From: Diplocarpon mali
Taxonomy: Eukaryota > Ascomycota > Leotiomycetes > Helotiales > Drepanopezizaceae
Direction: 5' to 3'
Assembly (NCBI GenBank): GCA_024741835.1
Contig: JAENRP010000208.1
Span: 1-64,000, forward strand
DNA length: 64,000 nt
Part shown: one piece after another, positions 43,901 to 55,917 of the stretch
Layout of the letters: each line of letters begins with the position of its first letter
Numbering within the stretch: the stretch's first letter is position 1
Notes under the pieces: model-generated
The model's database searches: none
What the model was told of the DNA's origin: nothing
The model's input: only the letters and a program-made list of their open reading frames with translations
Position numbers and translations under genes: made by a program

Positions 43901-46069
43901 AAGTAATAGATAGTATACGCACTAGATCTAGGGTAAGTAATTATATCCTTAGTAATTAAGTTTAATAAATCTTAAAATAGGAAAGAGCTATTCTTAAAAC
44001 TCTATATACTTAGAGATTCGCAAGGTATACCACTTGATAGTAATACTATTAAGCCGAACTAATAACCCCTTTCTCTTAGCTTAGGCATATTAAGTGCACC
44101 TACTAATTAATGACCTACTAATCGCCTAAAGGCTAAATAGACTATTCCTATTATCCGCAAACTACTTAAAGTATAAAACAACTTTAATATTATTATCCCT
44201 TTAATTAAAGTACCTAAGGTAAAGGATATTCTTAAAATAGGTATAAGTAATAATAAGCCTCTACTATCAGAAAGCGGTTCCTTAAATAATAAGCCTATAG
44301 AACCTATAGTCGAACCTATGTCTTTAAAGAGGAATAGAGACCTAGAACTAAAAGATACCTTAAACGAACGCAAGTCTAAGCGTATTTAGGCTATAATAGT
44401 ATATAGGATCTATAAGCTCGAACTTTAATAGAGCTTTAATAAAGATAATATATTCTTAACCGCTAGGAGGATAATGAAAATCTCTCTTCTAAAGACGTAT
44501 AATAAAGCTATTAATAACCTAGAGAATAGAGCAGTATAGAATAAGGTAATCTAAAAGGAGATAAGCTCTCTTATTGCAAATAGTATATAGATAAAGGAAC
44601 CGATACTAAAGGATATAAACCTAGTATTAATAAAGTGGGTCTTTATAATTAAAATATATATAAATAAGACCCTAGAACGTTATAAGGTAAAGCTTATAGC
44701 TAAGGGCTTCTCCTAATAGTATAAAGAAGACTACTTTAATACATTTGCGCTAATAGTTCGTATAAATACCCTTTGCATATTTATAGCAATAGTAGCCGCT
44801 AAGGACCTTAAATGCAAATAGTATAATATTAAAAATACATTTACTAAAGCGATTATAAAGGAATGGATTTTTCTCTCTTAACCTAACGGTATTCTTATAC
44901 GCGCTAGCCACTCTCTCTATATACTTTATAGTATTTATAAGTTTAAATAATCAGCTTATAATTAGAACCTCTTATATAGCTCTACTTTAATAGAAATAGG
45001 ATTTATTTAAAGCCTAGCTAACCTTTATCTATTTACCTATATTAAGTATAAAATCAAGTTGCTACTATATATTAATAATATTACTATAACTGCGAAAACA
45101 ACTACTTAATTAGATTAGTTCTTTATAATAATTCGGAAACATTTTAATACTAAGGATCTAAAGGGAATTTATAAGATCCTTAGTATTTATATTATAAGGA
45201 ACCGCTCCACTTAAGAACTTTAATTAGATTAAGAATAGTATATTAAAAAGATCCTAGACTAAATAGGACTTTCTACTTATACTCCTAACTTTAAGCTAAA
45301 GCGTACTTTAATTAAAGGAAAGTATAATAAGTTAAAGCCTACTAATGAAAATAAGTAAAGAGGAGATTTAAAGAAATACTAATAGGATATTAAAGTAATT
45401 ATATATACTATAGTATATATAAGACTAGATATCGCCTTTATTATTAAGCAACTTAGTCAAAACTTAAAGGATCTAACGATTTAATATAAGAATGCAGTTA
45501 AGCGACTTAAAAGATACCTTCGATTGATAATTATATAAAAAGTGAGATATAGACTAATGAAATATATAAGCGCAAAGCTTAAGGTATATACCGATTCCAA
45601 TTAGGTAAATATAAAAGGTTAGAAAAGTATATCTAAAAGCGTAGCAGTACTATATAATAGACCTATATTATAAGGAAGTAGGAAGCAGAAATCAATAGCT
45701 ACTATAAGCACTAAAGCCGAATATATATTAATATTATTAAATTGCAAGCAAGGATTATAAATCACTTAAATTTTAAAAGATATAAGTTTTACTAAGTATA
45801 TTAAATAAGATAAGAACTATATTAATCTTTAAGCAGATAATATAAGGGCAATTGCACTTATAAAGAATCCATACTTATATAAGCGATCGAAATATATTAA
45901 TATTACCTACTACTTTATCTGCGACCTTATTATAAAGAATAAGTTATTAATTACCTATATCTTAACCGATCGAATAGTAGCAGATGGATTTATAAAGCTA
46001 CTAAAGATAGTTACAAAGTTTAAAGCGTTTAAAGATATACTAAGATTGCAAAAGATAGTAGGGGCTTAG
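40976..46069 (+). pseudogene. Copia-III-1 gag-pol polyprotein (about 1,700 codons)
   Basis: ATG at 40976 begins M-A-I-A-S-D-S-D-R-N. Gag runs to about 42120, with a knuckle near 41826-41875 (C-Y-F-Y-N-S-T-Y-N-I-T-N-C for C-x2-C-x4-H-x4-C). The protease region is 42165-42400 (Y-I-I-D-K-S-Y for W-I-V-D-x-G-A-S). The PGLRV array is at 42503-42972. The pre-integrase block is near 43090 and the integrase about 43290-43900 (G-N-N-W-F-S, then Q-Q-A-E-T-D-Y). RT is about 44590-45220: K-W-V-F at 44633, then Y-I-N-N-I-T-I for Y-V-D-D. RNase H has Y-T-D-S-N at 45587, then S-T-K-A-E-Y. Codons at 40976, 42503, 44636 and 45584 are in one phase, so no indels occurred. The true stop is probably the TAG at 46067 or the TAA at 46076. 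Confidence 0.9.
42503..42972. repeat. Array of ten PGLRV palindromes inside Copia-III-1 pol
   Basis: Units (23 bp) start at 42503, 42593, 42632, 42680, 42719, 42767, 42806, 42854, 42902 and 42950. Distances are 90, 39, 48, 39, 48, 39, 48, 48, 48: all multiples of three. The gag-pol frame reads each as T-L-K/R-x-x-L-x-V followed by short spacers such as K-F-A-K-M or D-F-A-N-L-L-I. The array lies between protease and integrase. The antisense ORF at 42658-42984 exists because the repeat is a palindrome. Confidence 0.95.
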
Positions 46070-46083
46070 TAGGCTTAAGGACG

Positions 46084-46298
46084 ACTCCTAGGCCCGCCTT
46101 GCGAGTTAGGTCACGTGGTCTTATAAAGGAAAGTTTTTTTTAAATCGACTCCTAGGCCTGCCCTGCGAGTTAGGTTACGTGGTCTTATAGAGGAAAGTTT
46201 TTTTTAGATCGACTCCTAGGCCCGGACCGCGAGTCAAGTCATATAGTCTTATAAAGGAACGCTTTTGGAAATTTGACTTCCAGTCCCGCCCTGCGAGT
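46084..46298. repeat. 64-bp tandem repeat with palindromes, Copia-III-1 3' untranslated region
   Basis: Four palindromes start at 46084, 46148, 46212 and 46276, each 64 bp apart. The 41 bp between holds ggtcacgtggtc (an E-box-like core) and a T-run. These copies are not in the pol frame. Copy 2 has only two units, at 54616 and 54680. Confidence 0.9.
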
Positions 46299-46436
46299 AG
46301 GATTAGTGATTTCAATAGAGGTTGCTATTAATTGATTGTTTTTAATTTAAAGAAATACTTAAGAGTTGGATTAGCGTAAAAGGATAGTTATTATTTTCCT
46401 AACTGCAGGTCAATCGGAGTAAGGTCTAAGTAGGAG

Positions 46437-46631
46437 TATTAAGATAGGTAATATAGCTATTACTCTAATGTATTATCATATGACCCTACTGCTTAATTAA
46501 TAGGATATTAATACGTATATTACTATAGGTAAGAAAGGGGTAACCTTCCTTCCCTAACTCTTACCAATATATCGACCATCGACCTCTAGAAGCCTCCTTT
46601 ACCTACTGCGCCGACTCACTTAAGCTCAATA
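46437..46631 (+). repeat. Copia-III-1 3' LTR
   Basis: 195 bp, begins TATTAAG, ends CTCAATA, followed by the taata duplication. Confidence 0.95.
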
Positions 46632-46636
46632 TAATA

Positions 46637-48465
46637 GATAGAATTTTTATCTAACTTCAATTTTCAAATCATATATACTCTTAGCAAAGATAATTGGAAG
46701 GCTAATATTCTTAACTATTAAGAGTAGGATATGCCAGTTTATAAATAAGCAAAGCTAGATAGCTAATCCTAGGTTCTAATTTCCCTAGCCTAGTTGGACT
46801 TTTAAATTAATATTAAACTAGCCGATAAATTTCTCGCCGAATCTACCGAAGGCATCCTAGCCCTAATATTAACTAATACTCTTAATTCGACCTTAAATCA
46901 ACCTAAGGATTCCTTTAATTTAATTAAAAAGCTTTATTAAAATAATTGCAAATCCTTTTAAAAGATTTGCGCCGACCTCCTTAAGAACTACTCCTTAAAA
47001 GATAGATTGCTTTACTTTAAGGAGCGTCTTTGCGTATACTATAATACTCCTTTATATACTTATCTAATTTAAGAAGCTTATAATTAACCTTTAAGCGCGT
47101 ACCCTAGTGGCTTAAAGACCTATTAGCTACTTACTCTTAAGTACTATTAGGTCGGGATAGGTTCGGATTGTAAAAGATTTATTATAAACTATAAACCTTA
47201 TCAATTCTCGCATTTGAAGATAACTAAATAATAAGGCCTCTTATAGCCCTTTCCTATTCCTAACTATCTTATATAGCACTTATATATAGATTTTAAGGAT
47301 TTCCCTTTTAATAAGCACAGTTTTAATCAAATCTTAGTTTTTATAAACTGACTTAATAAGAGCGCTATTATAATCCCTTATTAAAAAGATATTAATACTT
47401 AAGGAACTGCTTGATTATTTATTTAATAGATATATCAATTCGGCTATACTTTAAAGATAATTACCTCTAACTAAGGCCCTTAATTTGTCTCTTTATTTTA
47501 AAGAGAGTTCTACTATATTATTAATATTAAGATTAAACTCTCTATAGTATACTATAAGAAGATTAATAGCTAAATGGAGATTATAAATAAGTATATTAAT
47601 TTAAGGCTATAGCCTTTTATTAATTACTATTAAGATAATTAGAGTAAACTAATTCTATTAATAGATTATATGCAATCTACCTTCCTTTATACTTTTATTA
47701 ATATAACCTTATATTAGCTTAAATATAGAATTGCACCTTAGATAAGTTAGGATTAGATTTTTTTAAAACCGTCTAGCCTATAGGAGAGATTAAACTAAGT
47801 AGAGGCTAAGCTAATAGTAGAAAGGATGCACTTAGCTTAGGAAGTAGCGAAAGGCAATATAGAATACGCCTAAGAGAAAATGCATAAGTTTATAAATTAA
47901 TACTAAAAGGAGATTAATTAAAAACCTAGAGATATAGTCTACCTTTTGATAAAAAATCTTAAGAACTACCGCCTTAATAGGAAACTGGCCAATTAATAGG
48001 ATAGTCCTTTTAAAGTTCTTAAAAAGGTAGGCAATTTATATTAAATCAAACTGCCTATAGGTTTTATAATATATAATATCTTTATATTAAAGCTACTATT
48101 TAAAGATCTATAAAACCTTTTGCTAAGTTAGGAATAACTTTAGCCTATTATAAAAAAGATCGTAAGATAAGAAGAGTATAAAGTGTTTAAAATACTAAGT
48201 ATACGCCTATCTTAAGAGAACCTAAAGTATTAGGTCAAATGGACTAATTATAATCTTAATTTAAATTAGTATTGCGCTTTAAATTTTATAAGATCCTTAT
48301 ATAAGATTTGCGACTTTTATTAAGCTAATCCTATAAAGCTAAGACTACCTTAGAACCTATAAGCTTAGCTAAAGGCTTAGGAAAGCGGTATAGATGATTA
48401 TAATCATTTGGAAGATAATAGGCCAGATGTAAAATAGGTTAATAAATAAATTTAAAAATATAAAA
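46637..48465 (+). pseudogene. Gypsy-I copy 2 pol: rest of RNase H, integrase, chromodomain
   Basis: Continues from 40381. Integrase is at about 46990-47700. The chromodomain is at 48171-48345 (L-K-Y-x-V-K-W-T, better preserved than in copy 1, with the Trp codon TGG intact). After removing the three upstream insertions its phase equals that of the protease at 32301. It runs into the A-rich linker and an N gap. Confidence 0.85.
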
Positions 48466-48489
48466 NNNNNNNNNNNNNNNNNNNNNNNN
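48466..48489. other. Assembly gap (24 N) in the A-rich linker
   Basis: Replaces the homopolymeric A stretch seen intact in copy 1 (28307-28330). Confidence 0.99.
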
Positions 48490-48908
48490 AAAAAAAAAAA
48501 AAGGAGAAAAATAATAAAAAATATAAAAACAATAATATTAGGCCTACTACCCTCTCCCTTTATAACTCCTTTAACCCCTCTTCCTTTACGCTTAAGGAGA
48601 TAAGCTTTAACTTTATTCTAAAGCTAAAGCTCGCCTCCTATCTACGCCCTTGCTTAAAATAACCTTAACCTCCTTTTACTACTATTAGCGCCGCCTTACT
48701 AGCCGCTGCGCCTAACGCGACCCTTATTATTATAAGCCCTCCTTCTCCTATAAGAGACTCTGCTACTATAGTAATCCGCTCTACTAACGCGGCGATAGAC
48801 CTTAAAAGGCCTAGTATAGTTCGGCTAGATTGCTCTAACCTTGCTAGCTAGGACTTAATAAGGTCGCCGCGCTCCTATTAGAAAGTTAGCAATCGATTTA
48901 ATACTAAT
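48490..48908 (+). pseudogene. Gypsy-I copy 2 C-terminal extension, first part
   Basis: In the same phase as the chromodomain, allowing for the 24-N gap. It matches 28331-28738 of copy 1 (Pro-rich region, then A-A-L-L-A-A-A-P-N-A-T-L-I). It ends at the Copia-III-2 target site ctaat (48904-48908) and continues at 55041 with the hydrophobic segments. Confidence 0.6.
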
Positions 48909-49103
48909 TGTTGAGATAGGTGATATAGCCATCACTCCGATGTATTATTATATGACCCTATTGCTTAGTCAGTAGGATGTTGATACGTATATAGCTATAG
49001 GGAAGAAAGGGGTAACCTTCCTTCCTTAACTCTTATTAATATATCGACTATCGACCTTTAGAAGTTTCCTATACCTACTGCGCCGACTCACTTAAGCTTA
49101 ATA
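48909..49103 (+). repeat. Copia-III-2 5' LTR
   Basis: 195 bp, with primer site GGTTATAAGCCC immediately after, at 49104-49115. Confidence 0.95.
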
Positions 49104-49507
49104 GGTTATAAGCCCTAGATAGACTGATAATAGATTATTAACTTCCCTTAGAAAGCACTTGCGCTATAACTATTAGTAGGAAGTTGAACGAGACTTATAG
49201 TAAGAGGTAAGCAATTGGCGAATAGGAGGTGTGATTCCCTATTTAGCTAACCTGTATTGCAAGAGGTATGATTCCTTGCTTTATAACCCCTTTAGTACTA
49301 CAAGAGGTATAATTCCTTACTTTACTATGTTTTATAAGAGGTATGATTTCCTATATTATAGCCTAAAAACCCTTTTCGATAAGAAGACTTCCTCCCTATT
49401 TAATACTTCTATAACACCTGCTATTTAATCATTTTAACATTTCGATAAGAGGAGTGCCTTTAATTATTTAATTTATTTGATTTTTTTTTAATACAATTCT
49501 ATTTAAA

Positions 49508-52500
49508 ATAGCAATAGCTTCTGATTCCGATCGAAATACTAAACCTAAAGACCTCCAACTCTTTTAAAAGAATTAGCAATAATAGTTTAACGATTTAGAG
49601 CTTTACTTTAAGAGCAAAGGCATTAAAATGGCGATTCAAAAGACACTTATTAAATACGTAAAAATAGTCTCCTATACTCCTTCTACCAATTCGTCTACTT
49701 TTACTTTAATAGCTAATATAACTACTAAGGATTTGCCAAATATACTAAATAAGCTTAGCTTAAGAGCCTTAGTAGATAATAACTAAGAATCTTAAAGGCA
49801 GATTTTAAATATGGAAAAGGAGAAGGAGTATAAGCTAGCCTTAGTTAAATATAAGCTTAAGATCAATAGAGGTTTAAGCAATAAAGACTGAGATTTTATT
49901 TAAGTTTATAATAATATAAAGATAAGATAGGATACTTTAAAGGTAAAATACTCTTAGACAACTGCCTTTAATACTTAATATTTACTATAGTAGATTACTT
50001 TATTTTAATATAAAAAAGATAAAGATAATAAGGATATAAATATAAATATAGACTTTACTTAATTTATATTATATAAAGCAAAGAGGAGAGTAAGAGCCGC
50101 AGATCCTAAGATAGCTATGACTTTTAAGGAAACTTAGCTTTTTAGTTTCCTACTTAATAGCCTTCCTTTTAAGTTTACTATTATAAAACAATCTCTTCTT
50201 ATTTAACCTAACCTTAAGATCTATAAGAAGATCGACCTCCTTTAAACTATTAAGTAAGACCTTAAAGGACGCTTTAAAATGGCAAATGCCGCATTATAGG
50301 GCAATAATAAGCTTAAGAAGAAGAAGGAGCGCAGGACAAGCCCTTAAGCTTATTAGAGATACTACTTCTATAATAGTACTTATAATATTACTAATTATAA
50401 AGTTAAAAGGCAATTGATTAATATAGTCGCTAACTTTAATATTAAAAAGCAATCGAAGCAGAAGTTAAGAAGTAAACCACCCTTATCCTACCGAAGGCTG
50501 CAACTATTAAGGAAAGGCAAAGGAAAAAGCTATTTAGCTAAAACTTTAGCAAATACCTTTAATAATAATAGTAGGTTATTTAAACCTAAATCCACTTCTG
50601 ATAATTCAAATAATAATTATAATAAAGATGCTTATATTTTAAAAGCCGATCTTTATAAAATCTTTGAATCCGACTAATATAGTAATACTAGTTATATAAT
50701 ATATATAATTGATAAATCCTACCTATTTAAAGGCCTACTTATTAAAATAAAAAGGCGCTTTATTAAAGTTGGTAGTAGAAGGTTATATATAGATTTAATA
50801 GGTATAGTAAAGATAAATATTGCTAGCGTTTCTTTCCTTTTGTAAAATGTTCTCTTTATACTTAGCTTAAGTATTAATCTTTTATTTAATTATAAGATCT
50901 ATATAGAATTAAATTATATAGAAGTTTTTAATAATCAATTTATATAGTTTATAAATAATAACTATAAAGTAATCTTTAAAGTTAAAATTAAAGATAGACT
51001 TTATATTATCTTAAAGGTAATATTATAGAAATTGACTCTTAAGCTAGACTTATAAGTAAGTTCCTTTAAGGAAAGTGCACTCTTTGCCTTAATATAATTA
51101 AGTAAGGATAAAGAGAATAGATAGACTCTTAAGCTAGGATTATAAGTAAAATTCGCGAAAATAACTCTTAAGCTAAGACTATAGGTAGATTGCAAAGTGT
51201 TTTTAAAGATAACTCTTAAGCTAGGATTATAAGTAAATTTAGTAGAAATGACTCTTAGGCTAAGACTGCAAGTGGATTTTGCAAATTTGCTAATAATGAC
51301 TCTTAAGCTAGGATCGTAAGTGAAATTCGTAGAAATGACTCTTAAGCTAAGACTGCAAGTAAAACTTGCGAATTTATTAGAAATAACTCTTAAGCTAAGA
51401 TTATAAGTAGATCTTACTATTTCTAGGAAATCGACTCTTAAGCTAAGACTATAAGTAGATCTTGCGGTTTTACTAAAAATGACTCTTAAGCTAGGCTTGC
51501 AATTGGAAAACGGTAAAACCTTAAACTGCTATTACTAGTCCTTTTTAGCTATTAATAATAAAGTATCGACTAACGATAAGCTATTAAAGCTATTAGAAGT
51601 CGAAAGCCTATTAAAGTATTAGCTAATATATAGAAGATTCGCGCATTTAAGGCTAAAGAAATTAAAGGGCCTATATAAGGTCTTGACTTTAAAATAGAAG
51701 ATCTAAGTATTAAAGGATCGCTTAATATGCCGAATTTATAAGCTAATAAAACTTTAAAATCAGATGTAAATTAAGCTTAGTTTATAAAAAGATTTAATAC
51801 TAGCGCTAATATCTATTAATACTATTAGACTATTTATAACCTTAATTAAAGGAAATAATTAGTTTTCTTAAATAGTAGATAACTTCACTTAATAGATATA
51901 GACTATTTGCACTAGGACCAAATCTAAGCTTATAAAAAAGCTAGAAATTTGAAAAGTGATAGAAGAATACTAGACCTAGTTAAAGCTAATAGCTATTAGG
52001 TCTAATAATGTATTAGAGATTAAGGTAAAGCTTAATAAATAGGTAAAATAAAGAGTTTATTATAAACTAATTATAATATATAAAGGTTCCTATTAGAATA
52101 GTATTGCTAAGTAAAGCATCTAGCAAGTAAAGACTAACTATTACGCTTTATTATAAGATACTAATCTACTATTGGAATTCTAAGACCTTGCGATTAAAGT
52201 AGATATATACTTGTAAAATAGAATAGGTAATAGACTAATAGTTAATAGTACTTGAATATTACTATATAAGGTATATTTCAAATAGAAACTAAGCCTAGAC
52301 TATATCTGCGTCTTTAAAAGCGTCTGCTACTCTTATATTAGCCTAAAGTCCTAGCTTATAGGTATAAAGAGTAAGAAGCTAATAAACCGAGGTAAAGAGT
52401 ATATATTTATTAAGTATATTAAATAAATAATAAAATAATAGATAGTATATATATTAAATTTAAAGCAAGTAATTATATCCTTAATAGTTAAGTTTAACGA

Positions 52501-54601
52501 ATCTTAAAATAGGGGAGAGCTATCCTTAAAGCTTTATATACTTAGAGATTCGTAAGGTATACTATTCGATAGTAATACTATTAAGCCGAACTAATAACCC
52601 CTTTCTCTTAGCTTAAGTATATTAAGCGCACCTGCTAATCGACGACCTATTAGTCGCCTAAAGGCCGAATAGACTATTCCTATCGTCTGCGAACTACTTA
52701 AAGTATAAAATAACTTTAATATTATTATCCCTTTAATTAAAGTACCTATAGTAAAGGATATTCTTAAAATAGGTATAAGTAATAATAAGCCTTTACTATT
52801 AGAAAGCGGTTCTTTAAATAATAAGCCTATAGAACCTATAGCTGAATCTACGTCTTTAAAAAGGAATAGAGACCTAGAACTTAAAGATACCTTAAATGAA
52901 CGCAAGTTTAAGCGTATTTAGGCTATAATAGTATATAGGATCTATAAGCTTGAACTTTAATAGAGCTTTAATAAAGATAATATATTCCTAGCCGCTAGAA
53001 GGATAATGAAAATCTCTCTTCTAAAGATATATAATAAAGCTATTAATAATCTGGAGAATAGAGTAGTATAAAGTGAGGTAATTTAAAAGGAAATAAGCTC
53101 TCTTATTATAAATAGTATATAAATAAAGGAACTGACGCTAAAGAATATAAACCTAATATTAATAAAGTAGGTCTTTATAATTAAGATATATATAAATAGA
53201 ACCCTAGAACGTTATAAGGTAAGGCTTATAGCTAAGGGCTTCTTTTAATAGTATAGAGAAGACTACTTTGATACATTCGCGCTAATAGTTCGTATAGATA
53301 CCCTTTATATATTTATAATAATAGTAGCCGCTAAGGACCTTAAATACAGATAGTATAATATTAAAAATGCATTTACTAAAGCGATTATAAAGGAACGGAT
53401 TTTTCTCTCTTAACCTAATAGTATTCCTATACGCGCTAGCCACTCTCTTTATATATTCCGCAGTATCTATAGGCTTAAATAATCAGCCTATAATTAGAAC
53501 CTCTTATATAGCTTTGCTTTAATAGAAATAGGATTTGTTTAAAGCCTAGCTAACCCTTGTCTTTTTACCTATACTAAGCGTAGAATTAAGTTGCTTCTAT
53601 ATATTAATAATATTACTATAGCTGCGAAAACAACTACTTAATTAGATTGGTTCTTTATAATAATTCGGAAACGTTTTAATACTAAGGATTTAAAGGGAAT
53701 TTATAAGATCCTTAGCATCTATATTATAAGGAACCGCTTTACTTAAGAACTCTAGTTAGATTAAAAGTAGTATATTAAAAAGATCCTAGACCAAATAGGA
53801 CTCTCTACTTATACTCCTAACTTTAAGCTAAAGTGTACTCTAATTAAAGGAAAGTATAATAAGTTAGAGCCTACTAATAAAAATAAGTAAAGAGGAGATT
53901 TAAAGAAGTACTAATAGGATATTAGAGTAATTATATATACTATAGTATATATAAGACCAGATATTGCCTTTATTATTAAGCAACTTAATTAGAACTTAAA
54001 GGATCTAACGATTTAATATAAGAATGCAGTTAAGCGATTTAGAAAGTACCTTCGATTAATAATCATATAAAAGGTAAGATATAGACTAACGAAATATATA
54101 AGTGCAAAGCTTAAGGTATATACTAATTCCGATTAGGCAAATATAAAAGGTTGGAAAAGTATATTTAAAAGCGTAGTAATACTATATAGTAGACCTATAT
54201 TATAAGGAAGTAGGAAGTAGAAATCAATAGCTATCGCAAGCACTAAGGCCGAATATATATTAATATTATTAAATTATAAGTAAAGATTATAAATCGCCTA
54301 AGTTCTAAAAGATATAGGTTTTATTAAGTATATTAGATAAGATAGGAATTGTATTAATCTTTAAGTAGATAATATAAGGGCGATTGCATTTGCAAAGAAT
54401 CTATACTTGTATAAGCGATTGAAATATATTAATATTACCTATTACTTTATCTATAACCTTATTATAAAGAATAAGTTATTAATCACTTATATCCTAACTA
54501 ATTAAATAGTAGCAAATGGATTTATAAAGCTACTAAAGATAGTTGCAAAGTTTAAAGCATTTAAAGATATACTAGGGTTGTAAAAGATAGTAAGGGCTTA
54601 G
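49508..54601 (+). pseudogene. Copia-III-2 gag-pol polyprotein
   Basis: Same domain series as copy 1. The initiator ATG is now ATA (49508), a RIP-type change that alone would silence it. The Gag C-terminal stretch 50414-50677 is still open (I-K-K-Q-S-K-Q-K-L-R-S-K-P-P-L). The array is at 51035-51504, RT at about 53120-53750 (W of K-W-V-F now a stop at 53168), and RNase H to about 54580. Codons at 49508, 50414, 51035 and 53168 share one phase. Minus-strand ORFs at 51001-51195 and 52591-52905 are antisense artefacts. Confidence 0.9.
51035..51504. repeat. Array of ten PGLRV palindromes inside Copia-III-2 pol
   Basis: Units start at 51035, 51125, 51164, 51212, 51251, 51299, 51338, 51386, 51434 and 51482. 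The 90/39/48/39/48/39/48/48/48 spacing is identical to copy 1, so the array was already fixed in the common source element. Confidence 0.95.
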
Positions 54602-54615
54602 CAGGCTTAAGGACA

Positions 54616-54702
54616 ACTCCTGGGCTCGCCTTGCGAATTAAGTCATATAGTCTTATAAAGGAACGCTTTTGGAAATTTAACTCTTAATCCTACCTTATAA
54701 GT
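54616..54702. repeat. Two 64-bp-spaced palindromes, Copia-III-2 3' untranslated region
   Basis: Starts at 54616 and 54680. Copy 1 has four such units. Confidence 0.85.
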
Positions 54703-54840
54703 AGGATTAGTAATTTTAATAGAGGTTACTATTAATTGATTGTTTTTAATTTAAAGAGATACCTAAGAGTTAGATTAATACAAAAGGATAATTATTATTT
54801 TCCTAACTATAGGTCAATCGGAGTAAGGTTTAAGTAAGGG

Positions 54841-55035
54841 TATTAAGATAGGTGATATAGCTATCACTCTAATGTATTATTATATGACCCTACTGCTTAG
54901 TCAATAGGATATTAATACATATATAGCTATAAGGAAGAAAGGGGTAACCTTCCTTCCCTAACTCTTATTAATATATCGACTATCGACCTCTAGAAGTTTC
55001 CTATACCTACTGCGCCGACTCACTTAAGCTCAATA
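54841..55035 (+). repeat. Copia-III-2 3' LTR
   Basis: 195 bp, starts TATTAAG after a short purine run (aagtaaggg), ends CTCAATA. Confidence 0.95.
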
Positions 55036-55040
55036 CTAAT

Positions 55041-55903
55041 TTGGATTAAACTTATAGCAACTATCGCCTAGACCCCCTTTAGCTAGCTTACTATAGCCTT
55101 AGCTATAGAGTAGAGCTTTATAAGGCTAGCGCGCTCGATTTAAGTGCAGCTAGTTAGAGCCTTTGCGCTAGCTATTAATAGGAGGTTAATAAGGATCCAG
55201 GCGCGCCAGACCGCCTTTTAATAAAGTAATTCGCAGTTCCTTACTAAAACCGCCTACGCATTATTATTATTGCTACTATTGTCCTCCTTTTGCTACTAGG
55301 CAGCCTCCCCTTGCTACTCCTTAAAGGCCGCAAATAGCGCTGCAAACTCCTCCTTAATATAAGAGGGAAGCTATAAATAAGTATTAGCGCAAATAGAACT
55401 AAAGAGTCAATTTGAGGTACTTATAAGGATGTACTCTGCCTTTTGCTCCTAGTACTAGTAGTACTTTTTACTATATTTAAACTCAAATTCGCACTTATAT
55501 ATAATATTGCATATAAAGCGCCGCACGTACTAATAATAATAAACGCAATAGGCTACCGCAAGGGCGCCTAATAGCAAAGGGATTGGCATTATGCGTATTA
55601 GACGTAATTCGACCCTAGACTAGGGCAAACTTACTTATAGTAGTTAATAGTAGTAGTAGTAATTGTTTCTACTACTATGCATTAGCCTTATGCTATAGTA
55701 GTAAGAGTAAGGGACTTATGCAATTATATATAATTGTTATATTAAGGAAGGAAGATCCTATAAGAGGAAAAACGAATTTGAGTGTATAATACGACTTGCG
55801 CTAAACCAAATATAAAACAGTACTATTCGTATAATAATAGGCTAAGTATATTACTATATAAAAATCATTATAACCTACTAACGCTTGTAGGCAAGCGTTC
55901 TTA
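55041..55903 (+). pseudogene. Gypsy-I copy 2 C-terminal extension, second part
   Basis: Continues from 48908. The hydrophobic segments seen in copy 1 (28957-29025, 29131-29180 and 29335-29408) recur here at about 55260-55325, 55430-55480 and 55630-55710, with RIP-type differences only. It ends next to the G-run before the LTR. Confidence 0.6.
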
Positions 55904-55917
55904 AAGGGGGGGGGTAG
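55904..55917 (+). promoter_or_regulatory. Gypsy-I copy 2 polypurine tract
   Basis: Run of nine G followed by tag, right before the LTR start TATAATAGCT. Confidence 0.8.

Larger units (their letters stand above)
40382..46631 (+). mobile_element. Ty1/copia element Copia-III, copy 1 (6.25 kb)
   Basis: 195-bp LTRs lie at 40382-40576 and 46437-46631; ends TATTGAG and CTCAATA are RIP forms of TGTTGAG/CTCAACA. The target duplication taata is at 40377-40381 and 46632-46636. One gag-pol frame runs through, with 14 palindromes, ten of them in an array inside the coding region. A second copy is at 48909-55035. Confidence 0.95.
48909..55035 (+). mobile_element. Ty1/copia element Copia-III, copy 2 (6.13 kb)
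   Basis: It starts with an unmutated TGTTGAG, which confirms the family terminus, and ends CTCAATA. LTRs lie at 48909-49103 and 54841-55035, and the target duplication ctaat at 48904-48908 and 55036-55040. Layout is identical to copy 1. The 123-bp length difference is mostly two fewer 64-bp units in the 3' untranslated region. Confidence 0.95.

Noticed and set aside
44107..44373. 88-codon minus-strand ORF, repeated at 52591-52905
   Set aside because: Lies opposite the well-supported gag-pol frame between integrase and RT of Copia-III in both copies. Its conservation follows from the plus-strand homology.
49231..49428. 65-codon ORF in the Copia-III-2 leader
   Set aside because: Runs through leader repeats, is not kept open in copy 1, and precedes gag in the untranslated region.
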